From contig NZ_CP043732.1 of NCBI RefSeq assembly GCF_014084045.1, positions 2,604,001 through 2,668,000 of the forward strand: a stretch of 64,000 nucleotides of DNA, written 5' to 3'. The translations under genes were made by a program, and so were the position numbers. Each line of letters begins with the position of its first letter. The stretch's first letter is position 1. Under the pieces are notes generated by a model, which saw only the letters and a program-made list of their open reading frames with translations, was not told the origin of the DNA and ran no database searches. Shown here piece after piece: positions 26,660 to 34,985 of this stretch. This stretch comes from Microbacterium esteraromaticum (GTDB lineage: Bacteria > Actinomycetota > Actinomycetes > Actinomycetales > Microbacteriaceae).

Positions 26660-28119
26660 GTGGAAACCGCAGCCCTCGTCGTCGTGCTGGTCATCGCGCT
26701 GGCACTCTTCTTCGATTTCACCAACGGATTCCATGACACCGCCAACGCGATGGCGACGCCCATCGCGACCGGCGCGCTCAAGCCGAAGACCGCGGTGCTC
26801 CTGGCCGCCGTGCTGAACCTCGTCGGCGCCTTCCTGTCGACAGAGGTCGCGAAGACCGTCTCGGGCGGCATCGTCCGTGAGGACGCGATCAGCAAGATGG
26901 GCGCCGACGTCTTCCTCCCGCTGATCTTCGCCGGTCTCATCGGCGCGATCACCTGGAACATGCTCACCTGGCTGCTCGGCCTGCCCTCGAGCTCGTCGCA
27001 CGCGCTGTTCGGCGGCCTGATCGGGGCAACACTCGTCGGCGTCGGAGCCTCAGGCATCGACTTCGGCATGGTGCTCTCGAAGATCATCCTGCCGGCCGTG
27101 ATCGCTCCGCTCACCGCGGGCATCATCGCGTTCGCCGCGACGAAGATCGCCTACGGAGTCACGCGCCGCTACGACGGCAAGCCCGACGGCCGCTCCGGGT
27201 TCCGGTGGGGCAGATCTTCACCTCGTCGCTGGTCGCGCTCGCGCACGGCACGAACGACGCGCAGAAGACCATGGGCGTGATCACCCTCGCCCTCATCACC
27301 ATCGGCTGGCAGTCCGGTGCACACCACGAGCCGCAGCTGTGGGTCATCGTCGCCTGCGCCTTCACGATCGCACTGGGCACCTACCTCGGCGGCTGGCGCA
27401 TCATCCGCACCCTCGGCAAGGGGCTCACCGAGGTCAAGCCCGCGCAGGGTTTCTCGGCCGAGAGCTCGACCGCTGCGACGATCCTCGCCTCCAGCGCTCT
27501 CGGCTTCGCCCTGTCGACCACGCAGGTCGCCTCCGGCTCCGTCATCGGCTCCGGGCTCGGCCGTCGAGGCGCCTCGGTGCGCTGGGCCACCGCCGGCCGC
27601 ATCGCGATCGGCTGGCTGCTCACGCTTCCCGCCGCCGGCGGCGTCGGCGCGCTCGCCGCACTGCTGGTCATCCGTCTCGGTGTCTGGGGCGTCGCGATAG
27701 ACGCCGTCCTCGCCCTCGCTGTCATCATCGGCCTGTTCCTCTACTCGCGCCGCAACGAGGTCACCCACGCCAACGCGATGAGCGACGTGGCCGAGTCCGG
27801 CCTCGCGGTCGACCAGCCCGAGGTGCCTGGCCCGACGCGCCGCGCCACCCGCATCGAGCTGATGCGGGCTCTGGAGCGCGCCGAGCGCAAGGCCGATGAG
27901 GCCGAGCGGGCCGCGCGGCGTGCGAAGAAGCTGAAGAAGGTCGGAGCCTCGCCCGCCGAGGTGAAGGCCGCCAAGCGGGCCGCGCAGAAGGCCGCCGAGA
28001 AGTTCGCAGAGGCCGAGCGCGCCGCACAGGAGTGGGAGCTGCTCAGCGCGAGCCGCAAGGAGCGCGCGAGGCTGGCCGAGTGGGACATCGCCGTGGACGA
28101 GCAGGAGGACGCACGATGA
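26660..28119 (+). CDS. PiT-family inorganic phosphate transporter (broken by a one-base frameshift)
   Basis: Low-affinity phosphate/cation symporter of the inner membrane. The GTG at 26660 is chosen because homologues begin METAALVVVLVIAL. The first frame has the N-terminal PiT signature DFTNGFHDTANAMATPIATG and the second the C-terminal one, ALAHGTNDAQKTMGVI. They join as RWGQIFTSS if one G is added to the run at 27207-27210, giving 486 residues. About ten membrane segments. A charged 100-residue C-terminal tail (from about 27770), full of Ala, Glu, Lys and Arg, should be helical. It overlaps the next gene by ATGA. PHO-box-like repeats lie upstream. The break is probably a sequencing error. 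Confidence 0.88.
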
Positions 28120-28445
28120 TCTCGATCGACTGGAGCGCCTTCCTCAACGTCTTCCTCGCCGCACTGCTCGGTGCCGGCTCGATCGTTCTCTTCTACGCCT
28201 TGGGTCTGCGGATGCTGGTGCGCGCCGGTCGTGTGCCGGTGGTGACACCTGCGGAGTTCACGGATGCCATCACCGTGCTCTCCGAGAAGGAGATCAAGCG
28301 AGCCGCGAAGCAGGCCGAGAAGGCCGCGCGCAAGAGCCCGCTCAGCGAGGGGCAGAAGACTCTCGCCTTCGCCGGCGCGATCGCCTGCTTCGTGCTGTGC
28401 GGCGCGGCCGTCATCGGCGGCATCCTCCTCATCGTCCTCGGCTGA
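28116..28445 (+). CDS. Small membrane protein co-encoded with PiT
   Basis: 109 residues, start overlapping the PiT stop (ATGA). Two membrane helices, at about 9-29 and 85-108, flank a cytosolic stretch with the charged helix KEIKRAAKQAEKAARKS. That helix resembles the Ala/Lys/Glu tail of the PiT protein just upstream, so the two may pair through it. I recall small proteins after pit genes in related actinobacteria but cannot name the family. Function unknown; accessory subunit of the transporter is the simplest inference. Confidence 0.8.
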   Translation: MISIDWSAFLNVFLAALLGAGSIVLFYALGLRMLVRAGRVPVVTPAEFTDAITVLSEKEIKRAAKQAEKAARKSPLSEGQKTLAFAGAIACFVLCGAAVIGGILLIVLG

Positions 28446-28479
28446 CACCCGATCACCTGCGCGCCGGCGGAGGCAGTTC

Positions 28480-28485
28480 TAGGCT
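28480..28485 (+). promoter_or_regulatory. -10 element of the phosphodiesterase gene (leaderless type)
   Basis: TAGGCT six bases before the ATG at 28492; no ribosome site between. Confidence 0.5.
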
Positions 28486-28491
28486 TAGGCC

Positions 28492-29400
28492 ATGCCAGCG
28501 CACTACTCCTTCGGCGGTCACGAACCTGCATCGCACGTCATCGTGCACGTCAGCGATCCGCATCTGCTCGCAGGCGGCGCGCGACTGGGGGAGAGGTACG
28601 ACGTCGAGAGCACGTTGGAGCGAACGCTCGACGCCATCCGCGACACCGGCGCCCGACCCGCGGCGATCGTCGTGACAGGCGATCTCGCCGACCTGGGTGA
28701 GCCCGACGCGTACCGCCGCCTCCGCGCGGCGGTCGAGCCCTTCGCCGCCGATCTCGGCTGCCAGGTCATCTGGGTGGCGGGCAACCACGACGAGCGGCCC
28801 GCACTGCGACAGCACCTGCTGGGGCTCGCGCCGACCGAGCAGCCGGTGACGGGGGTGTGGGACCTCGACGGACTGCGGGTCATCGCGCTCGACACGAGCG
28901 TGCCGGGCTGGCATCACGGCGACCTGGACGCCGAGCAGCTCGAGTGGCTGCGCGATGCCCTCAGCGAGCCGGCGCCGCACGGCACGATCCTCGCCATGCA
29001 TCACCCTCCGCTGCCCAGCCACATCCCGCTGTTCGACATCCTCGAGCTCCGCCATCAGGATCGCCTCGCCGACATACTCCGGGGCAGCGATGTGCGAGCG
29101 ATCCTCGCCGGCCATCTGCACTACTCGTCGCACGGGATCTTCGCCGGCATCCCGGTCAGTGTCGCCTCGGCGACCTGCTACACGATGAACATCGCCCGCC
29201 CGGCCGTCGAGGTCAACGGCATGGACGCCGCGCAGTCGTTCCAGCTCGTGCACGTGTATCCCGACACCGTCACGCACACCGTCGTGCCGGTGATCGATGC
29301 GCCCACCGGCGACTTCTTCACGCGCGAGTGGGCCGAGCAGATGGCATCGCTCACCCCGGAACAGCGACTCGACGTCTTCTCCCGCAAGCCCGGTCGCTGA
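28492..29400 (+). CDS. cpdA: Metallophosphoesterase, CpdA/Rv0805-type cyclic nucleotide phosphodiesterase
   Basis: 302 residues with all metal motifs of class III cyclic nucleotide phosphodiesterases: VSDPHLLAGG (residues 18-27), VTGDLADLGE, WVAGNHDERP, MHHPP and LAGHLHYSSHG. The closest named relatives are E. coli CpdA and M. tuberculosis Rv0805, which hydrolyse 2',3'- and 3',5'-cAMP and bind Fe/Mn. No signal peptide. It has its own -10 and is followed after 62 bases by aspA. Substrate preference is not readable from sequence. Confidence 0.88.
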   Translation: MPAHYSFGGHEPASHVIVHVSDPHLLAGGARLGERYDVESTLERTLDAIRDTGARPAAIVVTGDLADLGEPDAYRRLRAAVEPFAADLGCQVIWVAGNHDERPALRQHLLGLAPTEQPVTGVWDLDGLRVIALDTSVPGWHHGDLDAEQLEWLRDALSEPAPHGTILAMHHPPLPSHIPLFDILELRHQDRLADILRGSDVRAILAGHLHYSSHGIFAGIPVSVASATCYTMNIARPAVEVNGMDAAQSFQLVHVYPDTVTHTVVPVIDAPTGDFFTREWAEQMASLTPEQRLDVFSRKPGR

Positions 29401-29462
29401 AGCGTCATAGACTGGTGGCATCCCCCGAATCCCTGATCGCCACTACCCCACAAGGATGTGAC

Positions 29463-30923
29463 ATGGCCTCTTCTGCGCCTGTTGTTACCCGTACAGAGAC
29501 CGATTCGATCGGAAGCCTCGAGATCCCGGGGGACGCGTACTACGGCGTCCACACGCTGCGAGCCGAGCAGAACTTCCCCATCACGAAGCGGCCCATCTCG
29601 GTGTACCCCGACCTCGTGCGCGGCCTCGCGATGGTCAAGCAGGCGAGCGCGCGCGCGAACAAGGAGATCGGCGTGCTCGATCCCGAGAAGGCGGATCTGA
29701 TCGACGCCGCCGCGCAGCGCGTGATCGACGGCGAGTTCCACGATCAGTTCATCGTCGGCGTGATCCAGGGCGGGGCCGGCACGTCGACCAACATGAACGC
29801 CAACGAGGTCATCACGAACATCGCCCTCGAGATGGCGGGACGGGAGAAGGGCGACTACGCGTTCCTCTCGCCCATCGACCACACCAACCGCAGCCAGTCC
29901 ACGAACGACGTGTACCCGACCGCGGTGAAGATCGGCCTGTCGCTGAATCTCGTCTCGCTGCTCGACGAGCTCGAGCTGCTGCGCCGGTCGTTCCTGACCA
30001 AGGCCGACGAGTTCCACGATGTGCTGAAGGTCGGCCGCACGCAGCTGCAGGACGCCGTGCCGATGACGCTCGGCCAGGAGTTCAACGGCTTCGCGACGAC
30101 GCTCGGAGAAGACCACACCCGACTCACCGAGAACGCCTCTCTTCTCACCGAGATCAACATGGGCGCCACCGCCATCGGCACAGGCATCACGACCCACCCC
30201 GACTACGCGCCCACCGTGCTCGAGCACCTGCGCGAGATCAGCGGCCTCGACCTGAGCACCGCGACCGACCTGGTCGAGGCGACGAGCGACACGGGTGCCT
30301 TCATGTCGTTCTCCTCGTCGCTCAAGCGCAACGCGATCAAGCTGTCGAAGATCTGCAACGACCTGCGCCTGCTCTCGTCGGGTCCGCAGGCCGGCATCGG
30401 CGAGATCAACCTCCCGGCCATGCAGGCCGGCTCCAGCATCATGCCGGGCAAGGTCAACCCGGTCATCCCCGAGGCCGTGAACCAGGTGGCTTTCGCGGTG
30501 GCCGGCGCCGACGTCACCGTCACCATGGCGGTCGAGGGCGGTCAGCTGCAGCTGAACGCCTTCGAGCCGGTCATCGCCCACTCGATCTTCCAGTCGATCA
30601 CCTGGATGCGCCAGGCCATGTGGACGCTGCGCGTGAACTGCGTCGACGGCATCACCGCCAACCGCGAGCGTCTCGGCGCGATGGTCGGCGCCTCGGTCGG
30701 CGTCGTCACGGCCCTGACGCCGTTCATCGGCTACGCCGCGTCGGCTGCGCTCGCGAAGACGGCGCTGCTCACCAACCGCAACGTCGCCGACCTGGTCGTC
30801 GAGGCGGGCCTCATGTCGCGCGAGGAGGTCATGAAGCAGATCTCGCCGGCACGCCTGTCGGGTCTCGAGGCCGTGACCGCCGCCATCCCCGTGGTCGCCG
30901 CCGAGGACCTCCCGGAGGCGTAG
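29463..30923 (+). CDS. aspA: Aspartate ammonia-lyase
   Basis: Reversible deamination of L-aspartate to fumarate. 486 residues. The superfamily signature GSSIMPGKVNPVIPE is near residue 323; GGAGTSTNMNANEVITN and TNRSQSTNDVYPTA are the other conserved substrate-site blocks. Aspartase rather than fumarase C is chosen on overall sequence (QFIVGVIQGGAGTS, LRAEQNFPI), though the two are close. TAGACT (29408-29413) is a likely -10, leaving a leader of about 45 bases with ribosome site AAGGATGTGAC. A strong hairpin follows. Confidence 0.9.
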   Translation: MASSAPVVTRTETDSIGSLEIPGDAYYGVHTLRAEQNFPITKRPISVYPDLVRGLAMVKQASARANKEIGVLDPEKADLIDAAAQRVIDGEFHDQFIVGVIQGGAGTSTNMNANEVITNIALEMAGREKGDYAFLSPIDHTNRSQSTNDVYPTAVKIGLSLNLVSLLDELELLRRSFLTKADEFHDVLKVGRTQLQDAVPMTLGQEFNGFATTLGEDHTRLTENASLLTEINMGATAIGTGITTHPDYAPTVLEHLREISGLDLSTATDLVEATSDTGAFMSFSSSLKRNAIKLSKICNDLRLLSSGPQAGIGEINLPAMQAGSSIMPGKVNPVIPEAVNQVAFAVAGADVTVTMAVEGGQLQLNAFEPVIAHSIFQSITWMRQAMWTLRVNCVDGITANRERLGAMVGASVGVVTALTPFIGYAASAALAKTALLTNRNVADLVVEAGLMSREEVMKQISPARLSGLEAVTAAIPVVAAEDLPEA

Positions 30924-30932
30924 GCAGAACAG

Positions 30933-30971
30933 ACGAGAGAGGCGGATGCACAGGGCATCCGCCTCTCTCGT
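30933..30971. terminator. Bidirectional terminator between aspA and the FAH gene
   Basis: Perfect 17-bp stem (ACGAGAGAGGCGGATGC at 30933-30949 and its complement at 30955-30971) with a five-base loop, between two convergent genes. Confidence 0.85.
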
Positions 30972-30987
30972 CGTATCGGGTGCGCGA

Positions 30988-31857
30988 TCAGCCGATCGTG
31001 CGGCAGTGCGTCGTGAGCTCGCCGATCCCGTCGACGCCGACCGTGACTGTGGATCCATCGCGCAGGAAGATCTGCGGGTCGCGAGAGTATCCGGCGCCGC
31101 CAGGACTGCCGGTCGAGATCAGGGTCCCGGGCTGGAGGGTGGCCGACGACGAGAGGTGCGCGATCAGCGTCGCGACGCTGCGCACCATCTGCCCCGTGCT
31201 GGCGTCCTGGACGGTCTGACCGTCGACCACGGCCCAGATGTGGAGGTCCTGAGGGTCGGGGATCTCGTCCGCGGTGACGACGACCGGGCCGGTCGGGGTG
31301 AACCCGTCGAACGACTTGCAGCGCGACCACTGCGCCTCGGCGAACTGGATGTCGCGGGCGGTGATGTCGTTGACGACCGTGTAGCCCCACACGGCGCTCA
31401 GCGCGTCGTCTGCGGTGACATCCTTCGCGGCGCGACCGATGATCACGCCGAGCTCGGCTTCGTAGTCGACCGACTCGCTGAGCGCGCGCGGCCATGAGGT
31501 GGTGCCCTCGTGCGCGCCGAGCGAGTTCGGCCAGAGGGTGAAGACGGTCGGCGCCGTGTCGGTCTTCAGGCCCAGCTCGCTGGAGTGCGCGGCGTAGTTC
31601 AGCCCGACGGCGAGGATGATCGGCGGGGCGAGGACGGAAGGGCCGAAGCGCAGATCCGCGAGGGGATGCCTGGGCGCACCGCCCTCCGCGAAGGCATCGC
31701 GCAGTCGTGCGAGCAGCTCCTCACCGCCCTCGATGAGCTGCTGCAGGGTCAATGGGGCAGGGGAGAGGAGGTCGCTGACGAGGATCGCCTCGTCGCCGTC
31801 GATGACGGCGAGCTGCAGGGCCTCGGAATCACGAGCGCTCAGGTGGGCGAAACGCAT
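30988..31857 (-). CDS. Fumarylacetoacetate hydrolase family protein
   Basis: 289 residues. The FAH fold lies in the C-terminal 200 residues: VGLNYAAHSSELG, DYEAELGVIIGRAAKDV (metal-binding Glu residues), GYTVVNDITARDIQ and LISTGSPGGAGYSRDPQIFL. Family members are Mg-dependent hydrolases, decarboxylases or isomerases acting on beta-diketo acids in catabolism of aromatic compounds. The 70-residue N-terminal part is typical of two-domain members. TAGCGT (31864-31869) is six bases before the ATG. It stands alone, so the pathway is not shown by the context. Confidence 0.87.
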   Translation of the reverse strand: MRFAHLSARDSEALQLAVIDGDEAILVSDLLSPAPLTLQQLIEGGEELLARLRDAFAEGGAPRHPLADLRFGPSVLAPPIILAVGLNYAAHSSELGLKTDTAPTVFTLWPNSLGAHEGTTSWPRALSESVDYEAELGVIIGRAAKDVTADDALSAVWGYTVVNDITARDIQFAEAQWSRCKSFDGFTPTGPVVVTADEIPDPQDLHIWAVVDGQTVQDASTGQMVRSVATLIAHLSSSATLQPGTLISTGSPGGAGYSRDPQIFLRDGSTVTVGVDGIGELTTHCRTIG

Positions 31858-31863
31858 GTCTCT

Positions 31864-31910
31864 ACGCTACCGGGCGCGGTACCGCCCGCGGCAGAGGCGG
31901 CCAATAGGCT
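31864..31910. promoter_or_regulatory. Divergent -10 elements of the FAH and PrsW genes
   Basis: Minus-strand TAGCGT (31864-31869) six bases before the FAH ATG; plus-strand TAGGCT (31905-31910) six bases before the PrsW ATG at 31917. Both are of the leaderless type. Confidence 0.5.
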
Positions 31911-31916
31911 TTGCTC

Positions 31917-33188
31917 ATGAGCTTTGGAGGACAGCCCCCTGCCGCGCAGCCGTCCGACCCCCTGTACGGGCAGCCGCCGCGGCCGCTGCACCCGCAGACG
32001 CCGGATGCACGACCTGCAGGGCAGGAGCCGTTCCCGACGCTGCTCGCGGGGCGACAGGCCTACGAGCCGCCGACACCGGCTGCTCCTGCCCCTGCTCCCG
32101 CCATGCCCGCTCTTCCCATGCCGGCGAGGCGCGGCCGCAGCGCCTCGGTCTGGGCCTTCGGCGCTCTCGCCTTCGCGATGCTCGCGCTCATCGCGTACTT
32201 CGCGCTGTTCCTCGGCGCCGGTGCGTCGATCGTCGGGCTGCTGCTCGCGCTCGTGCCGCTCGCGATCGTGCTCACCGGTGTGCGGTTGATCGACAGGTGG
32301 GAGCCCGAGCCGAAGAGCCTCGTGGTCTTCGCGCTCGCCTGGGGCGCGGTGGCAGCGGTCGGCATCACGCTGCTCGTCGACCTGGCGTTCACGCTGATGG
32401 TCGGCCTGCGCACCGAGTTCTTCAGCGCCGTGATCCAGGCCCCGGTGATCGAGGAGATCGCCAAGGGGCTCGGCGTGCTCATCGTGTTCCTGATCGGCCG
32501 GCGGGCGTTCGACGGCCCGGTCGACGGCGTCGTGTACGGCGCACTGGTCGGCGCCGGCTTCGCCTTCACGGAGAACATCCAGTACTTCGGCGACAGCCTG
32601 ATCTCCGGCGGCGCCGGACAGCTCACCGCCACGTTCATCCTGCGCGGTCTCGTGTCGCCGTTCGCCCACGCGATGTTCACTGCGCTGACCGGCTTCGCTG
32701 TCGGTCTCGCCGCCCGGCGCGGGGCGAGCACCGCGTCGGCAGTCGGCTCGGGGGCGGTGGGCGTGATCGGTGCGATCGCGCTGCACGCGTACTGGAACGG
32801 GTCGTCGCTGCTGGGCGACTTCCTCGCTCTGTACCTCAGCACGCAGGTGCCCCTGTTCATCGGGTTCATCGTGGCGATCCTCGCTCTGCGCCGCGAGGAG
32901 GCGCGCCTGACCAGGCTGCGCCTCGGCGAGTACGCCGCGGCCGGCTGGTTCACGCCGCAGGAGGTGGAGATGCTGGCCACCCCGGCCGGCCGTCGCACCG
33001 GACTGCAGTGGGCGTCCGGGCTCCGCGGCGATCGCCGCGAGGTGATGCAGTCGTTCATCCGCGACGCGGCTGCGCTGGCTGCCGTGCGCCAGCGCGCGAT
33101 CAGCGGTCGCGACTCGCTCGCGGCGGCTGATGAGCGAGCCCTGCTGATGCGGACGAGGGATGCCAGGGCCCGACTCCTCGCGTACTGA
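31917..33188 (+). CDS. PrsW-family intramembrane metalloprotease
   Basis: 423 residues from ATG 31917; a TTG six bases earlier is in frame but TAGGCT placement favours the ATG. The first 70 residues are a Pro/Ala-rich cytosolic tail. About eight membrane segments follow. The protease motif EEIAKG is at 179-184 (Glu179, Glu180, Lys183), then the second motif ENIQYF, and LVSPFAHAMFTALTG with the His ligand. In Bacillus PrsW cleaves an anti-sigma factor; no such target is encoded nearby. The last 100 residues are a soluble helical tail. Confidence 0.87.
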   Translation: MSFGGQPPAAQPSDPLYGQPPRPLHPQTPDARPAGQEPFPTLLAGRQAYEPPTPAAPAPAPAMPALPMPARRGRSASVWAFGALAFAMLALIAYFALFLGAGASIVGLLLALVPLAIVLTGVRLIDRWEPEPKSLVVFALAWGAVAAVGITLLVDLAFTLMVGLRTEFFSAVIQAPVIEEIAKGLGVLIVFLIGRRAFDGPVDGVVYGALVGAGFAFTENIQYFGDSLISGGAGQLTATFILRGLVSPFAHAMFTALTGFAVGLAARRGASTASAVGSGAVGVIGAIALHAYWNGSSLLGDFLALYLSTQVPLFIGFIVAILALRREEARLTRLRLGEYAAAGWFTPQEVEMLATPAGRRTGLQWASGLRGDRREVMQSFIRDAAALAAVRQRAISGRDSLAAADERALLMRTRDARARLLAY

Positions 33189-33215
33189 CGGCGCTCGCTG
33201 ATCGGGGGAGGACAG

Positions 33216-33266
33216 ACTCAGCGCCCGGTGCTGCGGCGATGCCTGCGAGTCTCCCGGGCGCTGAGT
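33216..33266. terminator. Hairpin between the convergent PrsW and Cache genes
   Basis: 13-bp perfect stem (ACTCAGCGCCCGG at 33216-33228, complement at 33254-33266) with a 25-base loop. The long loop makes it less typical than the other terminators. Confidence 0.5.
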
Positions 33267-33329
33267 TGATCTACAGACAGGGTGCCTCGCTGATCCGCCC
33301 AAGTCAAGACCTCGGCGAGAATCGCCGCC

Positions 33330-34037
33330 TCAGATGCTCTCGACGATCACGTCGAGAGCGACGCCGGCACACGACACACGCGGCAGATCGGCGAGGCGAC
33401 CGCCGCGGACCGAGTCGCCCGTCGCGCACCGCGGATCGGTGGAGACGACCACCCGGCCGACGCCGTTGGTCAGGGTGACCTGATGGCCGAGCGCCGCGAA
33501 CCGCGGGGTGAGCTCGCGCTCGACCTCGGAGACGAGGAGGTCCAGCCCTGCGACCCCCAGCAGACGCCCGTCGGCGGACGCGGGCACCGCGATCGTGATC
33601 GTGTATTCGTCGCTGCACAGATAGTCGACATAGGGGCCCGCGACGTGCGGCTGACCGGTGCTCATCGGCACGCGATACCACTCGAGCTCGCTGTAGTCGA
33701 TGTACTCCTTGTTCACGGTCTGCGATGCGAGGACGAGCTTGCGGCCATCCTCGCCCTGCCACCACGCGAGATGGCTGTGCGCATCGGCGAGCAGGTCGAT
33801 CGCAGCGATGAAGCCCGCGCCGTACACCGGCGCGGCCTCGAGCGCCAGGGTGCGGGCGGCGTACGGCTCGACGACGGCGTCCAGCCGCTGGCGTGTCAGC
33901 GTGCCCTCGTCGAGAAGGTGCGACAGCTCCTGCGCGCAGGAGCCGACCCAGCTGTCGAGCATGCGGATCGGCGCGCCGAAGTAGTCTTCGACGATCCGCG
34001 CGGCGTCGGCCGGGGCGGTGGTGGTCGTGGTGCTCAT
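33330..34037 (-). CDS. Stand-alone Cache-domain protein without signal peptide
   Basis: 235 residues. No signal peptide and no membrane helix, so apparently cytosolic, unlike most Cache domains, which sense ligands outside the cell. The central part (about 95-185) has Cache features: WYRVPMSTGQPHVAGPYVDY, then DEYTITIAVPA and GRLLGVAGLDLLVSEVE. It follows the GntR-family gene by 49 bases on the same strand (ribosome site GGAGG), and both are divergent from a polyamine-type ABC transporter. Likely a small-ligand sensor; ligand and partner are unknown. The C-terminal 50 residues extend beyond the domain. Confidence 0.75.
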   Translation of the reverse strand: MSTTTTTAPADAARIVEDYFGAPIRMLDSWVGSCAQELSHLLDEGTLTRQRLDAVVEPYAARTLALEAAPVYGAGFIAAIDLLADAHSHLAWWQGEDGRKLVLASQTVNKEYIDYSELEWYRVPMSTGQPHVAGPYVDYLCSDEYTITIAVPASADGRLLGVAGLDLLVSEVERELTPRFAALGHQVTLTNGVGRVVVSTDPRCATGDSVRGGRLADLPRVSCAGVALDVIVESI

Positions 34038-34086
34038 CGCGTCCTCCAGTGCACGTCGATGGAAAGGCTCTCGGGGAGGGGACTGC

Positions 34087-34878
34087 TCATGGGGTGCCCG
34101 CAGAGGAGCTCTGCAGGTGGATCAGGGAGTCGATCACGTCTGTGACGAAGCGCCCGGTGAGATCGCCCGCCGTGCCGGGGTCGCCCTGCTCGACGGCGCG
34201 GATGATCCCGGCGAGCGATGCGGTCTGCGCGCGCAGGCCGTCGTCGTCGGGGGCCGCGAGGCGAAGGTACGGTGAGAACTCCGCCTGCAGCTTCATCTGC
34301 TCGCGGGTGAGGCGCGCCGACTGACTGAGCGAGACGAGCTCGACCAGCACGTCGTCGAGCACGCGCCGCTGCTGCTCGACATCGAGGTCCTCGAGTCGCT
34401 CGAGACGGCGCAGCACGCGGTTCGCCTCGGTGGGATCCGCGCGGCGAGCGGCGAGACGCACAGCGGCCTCGGTGATCGCGCCGTAGTGCGCCCCCATGTC
34501 GCGCAGCGCGAGACGCGAGGTGCCCAGTAGAGCGGTGCGGGCGAAGGCGAGCGGATCGGCGTCGTCGACCACGAAGCTGCCGCCGTTGCGACCCCGCCGT
34601 GTGACGATCAGGCCCTGGCCGCGCAGCGTGAGCAGCGCTTCGCGAACGGTGACGGGCGCGACGCCGAAGCTGCGGGCCAGCTCGGACTCGGAGGGCAGGC
34701 GTTCGCCGGCTCGCAGGTGACCGCGATGGATCGCGTCCACCAGTCGGCGCTCGACCAGCTCGGCCCTGCCCTCGTCGCCGATGGGCTGGAACAGCGCGCC
34801 CTGCAGCCGGTGCGGATGGCGGGTGCGCTGACGATCCGCGTCGGTGCGCGCACCGGCGGGGGAGGTCAGCGATTCCAT
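34087..34878 (-). CDS. GntR-family transcriptional regulator (FadR/FCD subfamily)
   Basis: 263 residues. The winged helix-turn-helix is at about 45-105 (GERLPSESELARSFGVAPV, then REALLTLRGQGLIVTRRG). The rest is an all-helical FCD-type ligand domain. Such proteins are usually repressors released by a small acid or amine. It shares the region 34879-34985 with the promoter of the ABC transporter operon, so control of that transporter, and of itself and the Cache gene downstream, is the natural inference. Confidence 0.88.
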   Translation of the reverse strand: MESLTSPAGARTDADRQRTRHPHRLQGALFQPIGDEGRAELVERRLVDAIHRGHLRAGERLPSESELARSFGVAPVTVREALLTLRGQGLIVTRRGRNGGSFVVDDADPLAFARTALLGTSRLALRDMGAHYGAITEAAVRLAARRADPTEANRVLRRLERLEDLDVEQQRRVLDDVLVELVSLSQSARLTREQMKLQAEFSPYLRLAAPDDDGLRAQTASLAGIIRAVEQGDPGTAGDLTGRFVTDVIDSLIHLQSSSAGTP

Positions 34879-34916
34879 GTCTGGATTCTTCCACGATGCG
34901 GGGCGAGAAAGAAGAC

Positions 34917-34945
34917 TTGAAATATGACCTACGGTTTTATATGTT
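34917..34945 (+). promoter_or_regulatory. Promoter of the polyamine-type ABC transporter operon
   Basis: TTGAAA (34917-34922), 17 bases, TATGTT (34940-34945). The spacer and flanks are unusually AT-rich. An imperfect inverted arrangement of ATATG and its complement here could be the GntR operator. Confidence 0.6.
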
Positions 34946-34985
34946 TAATCCACCTTCCGAGTCGACGGAGATCGAGGAGCACGAG

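Noticed and set aside
19978..27210. Programmed -1/+1 frameshifting in the helicase, pfkA and PiT genes
   Set aside because: There is no slippery heptamer with a following structure at any of the three sites, the families do not use recoding, and the same one-G loss in three unrelated genes fits sequencing error better.
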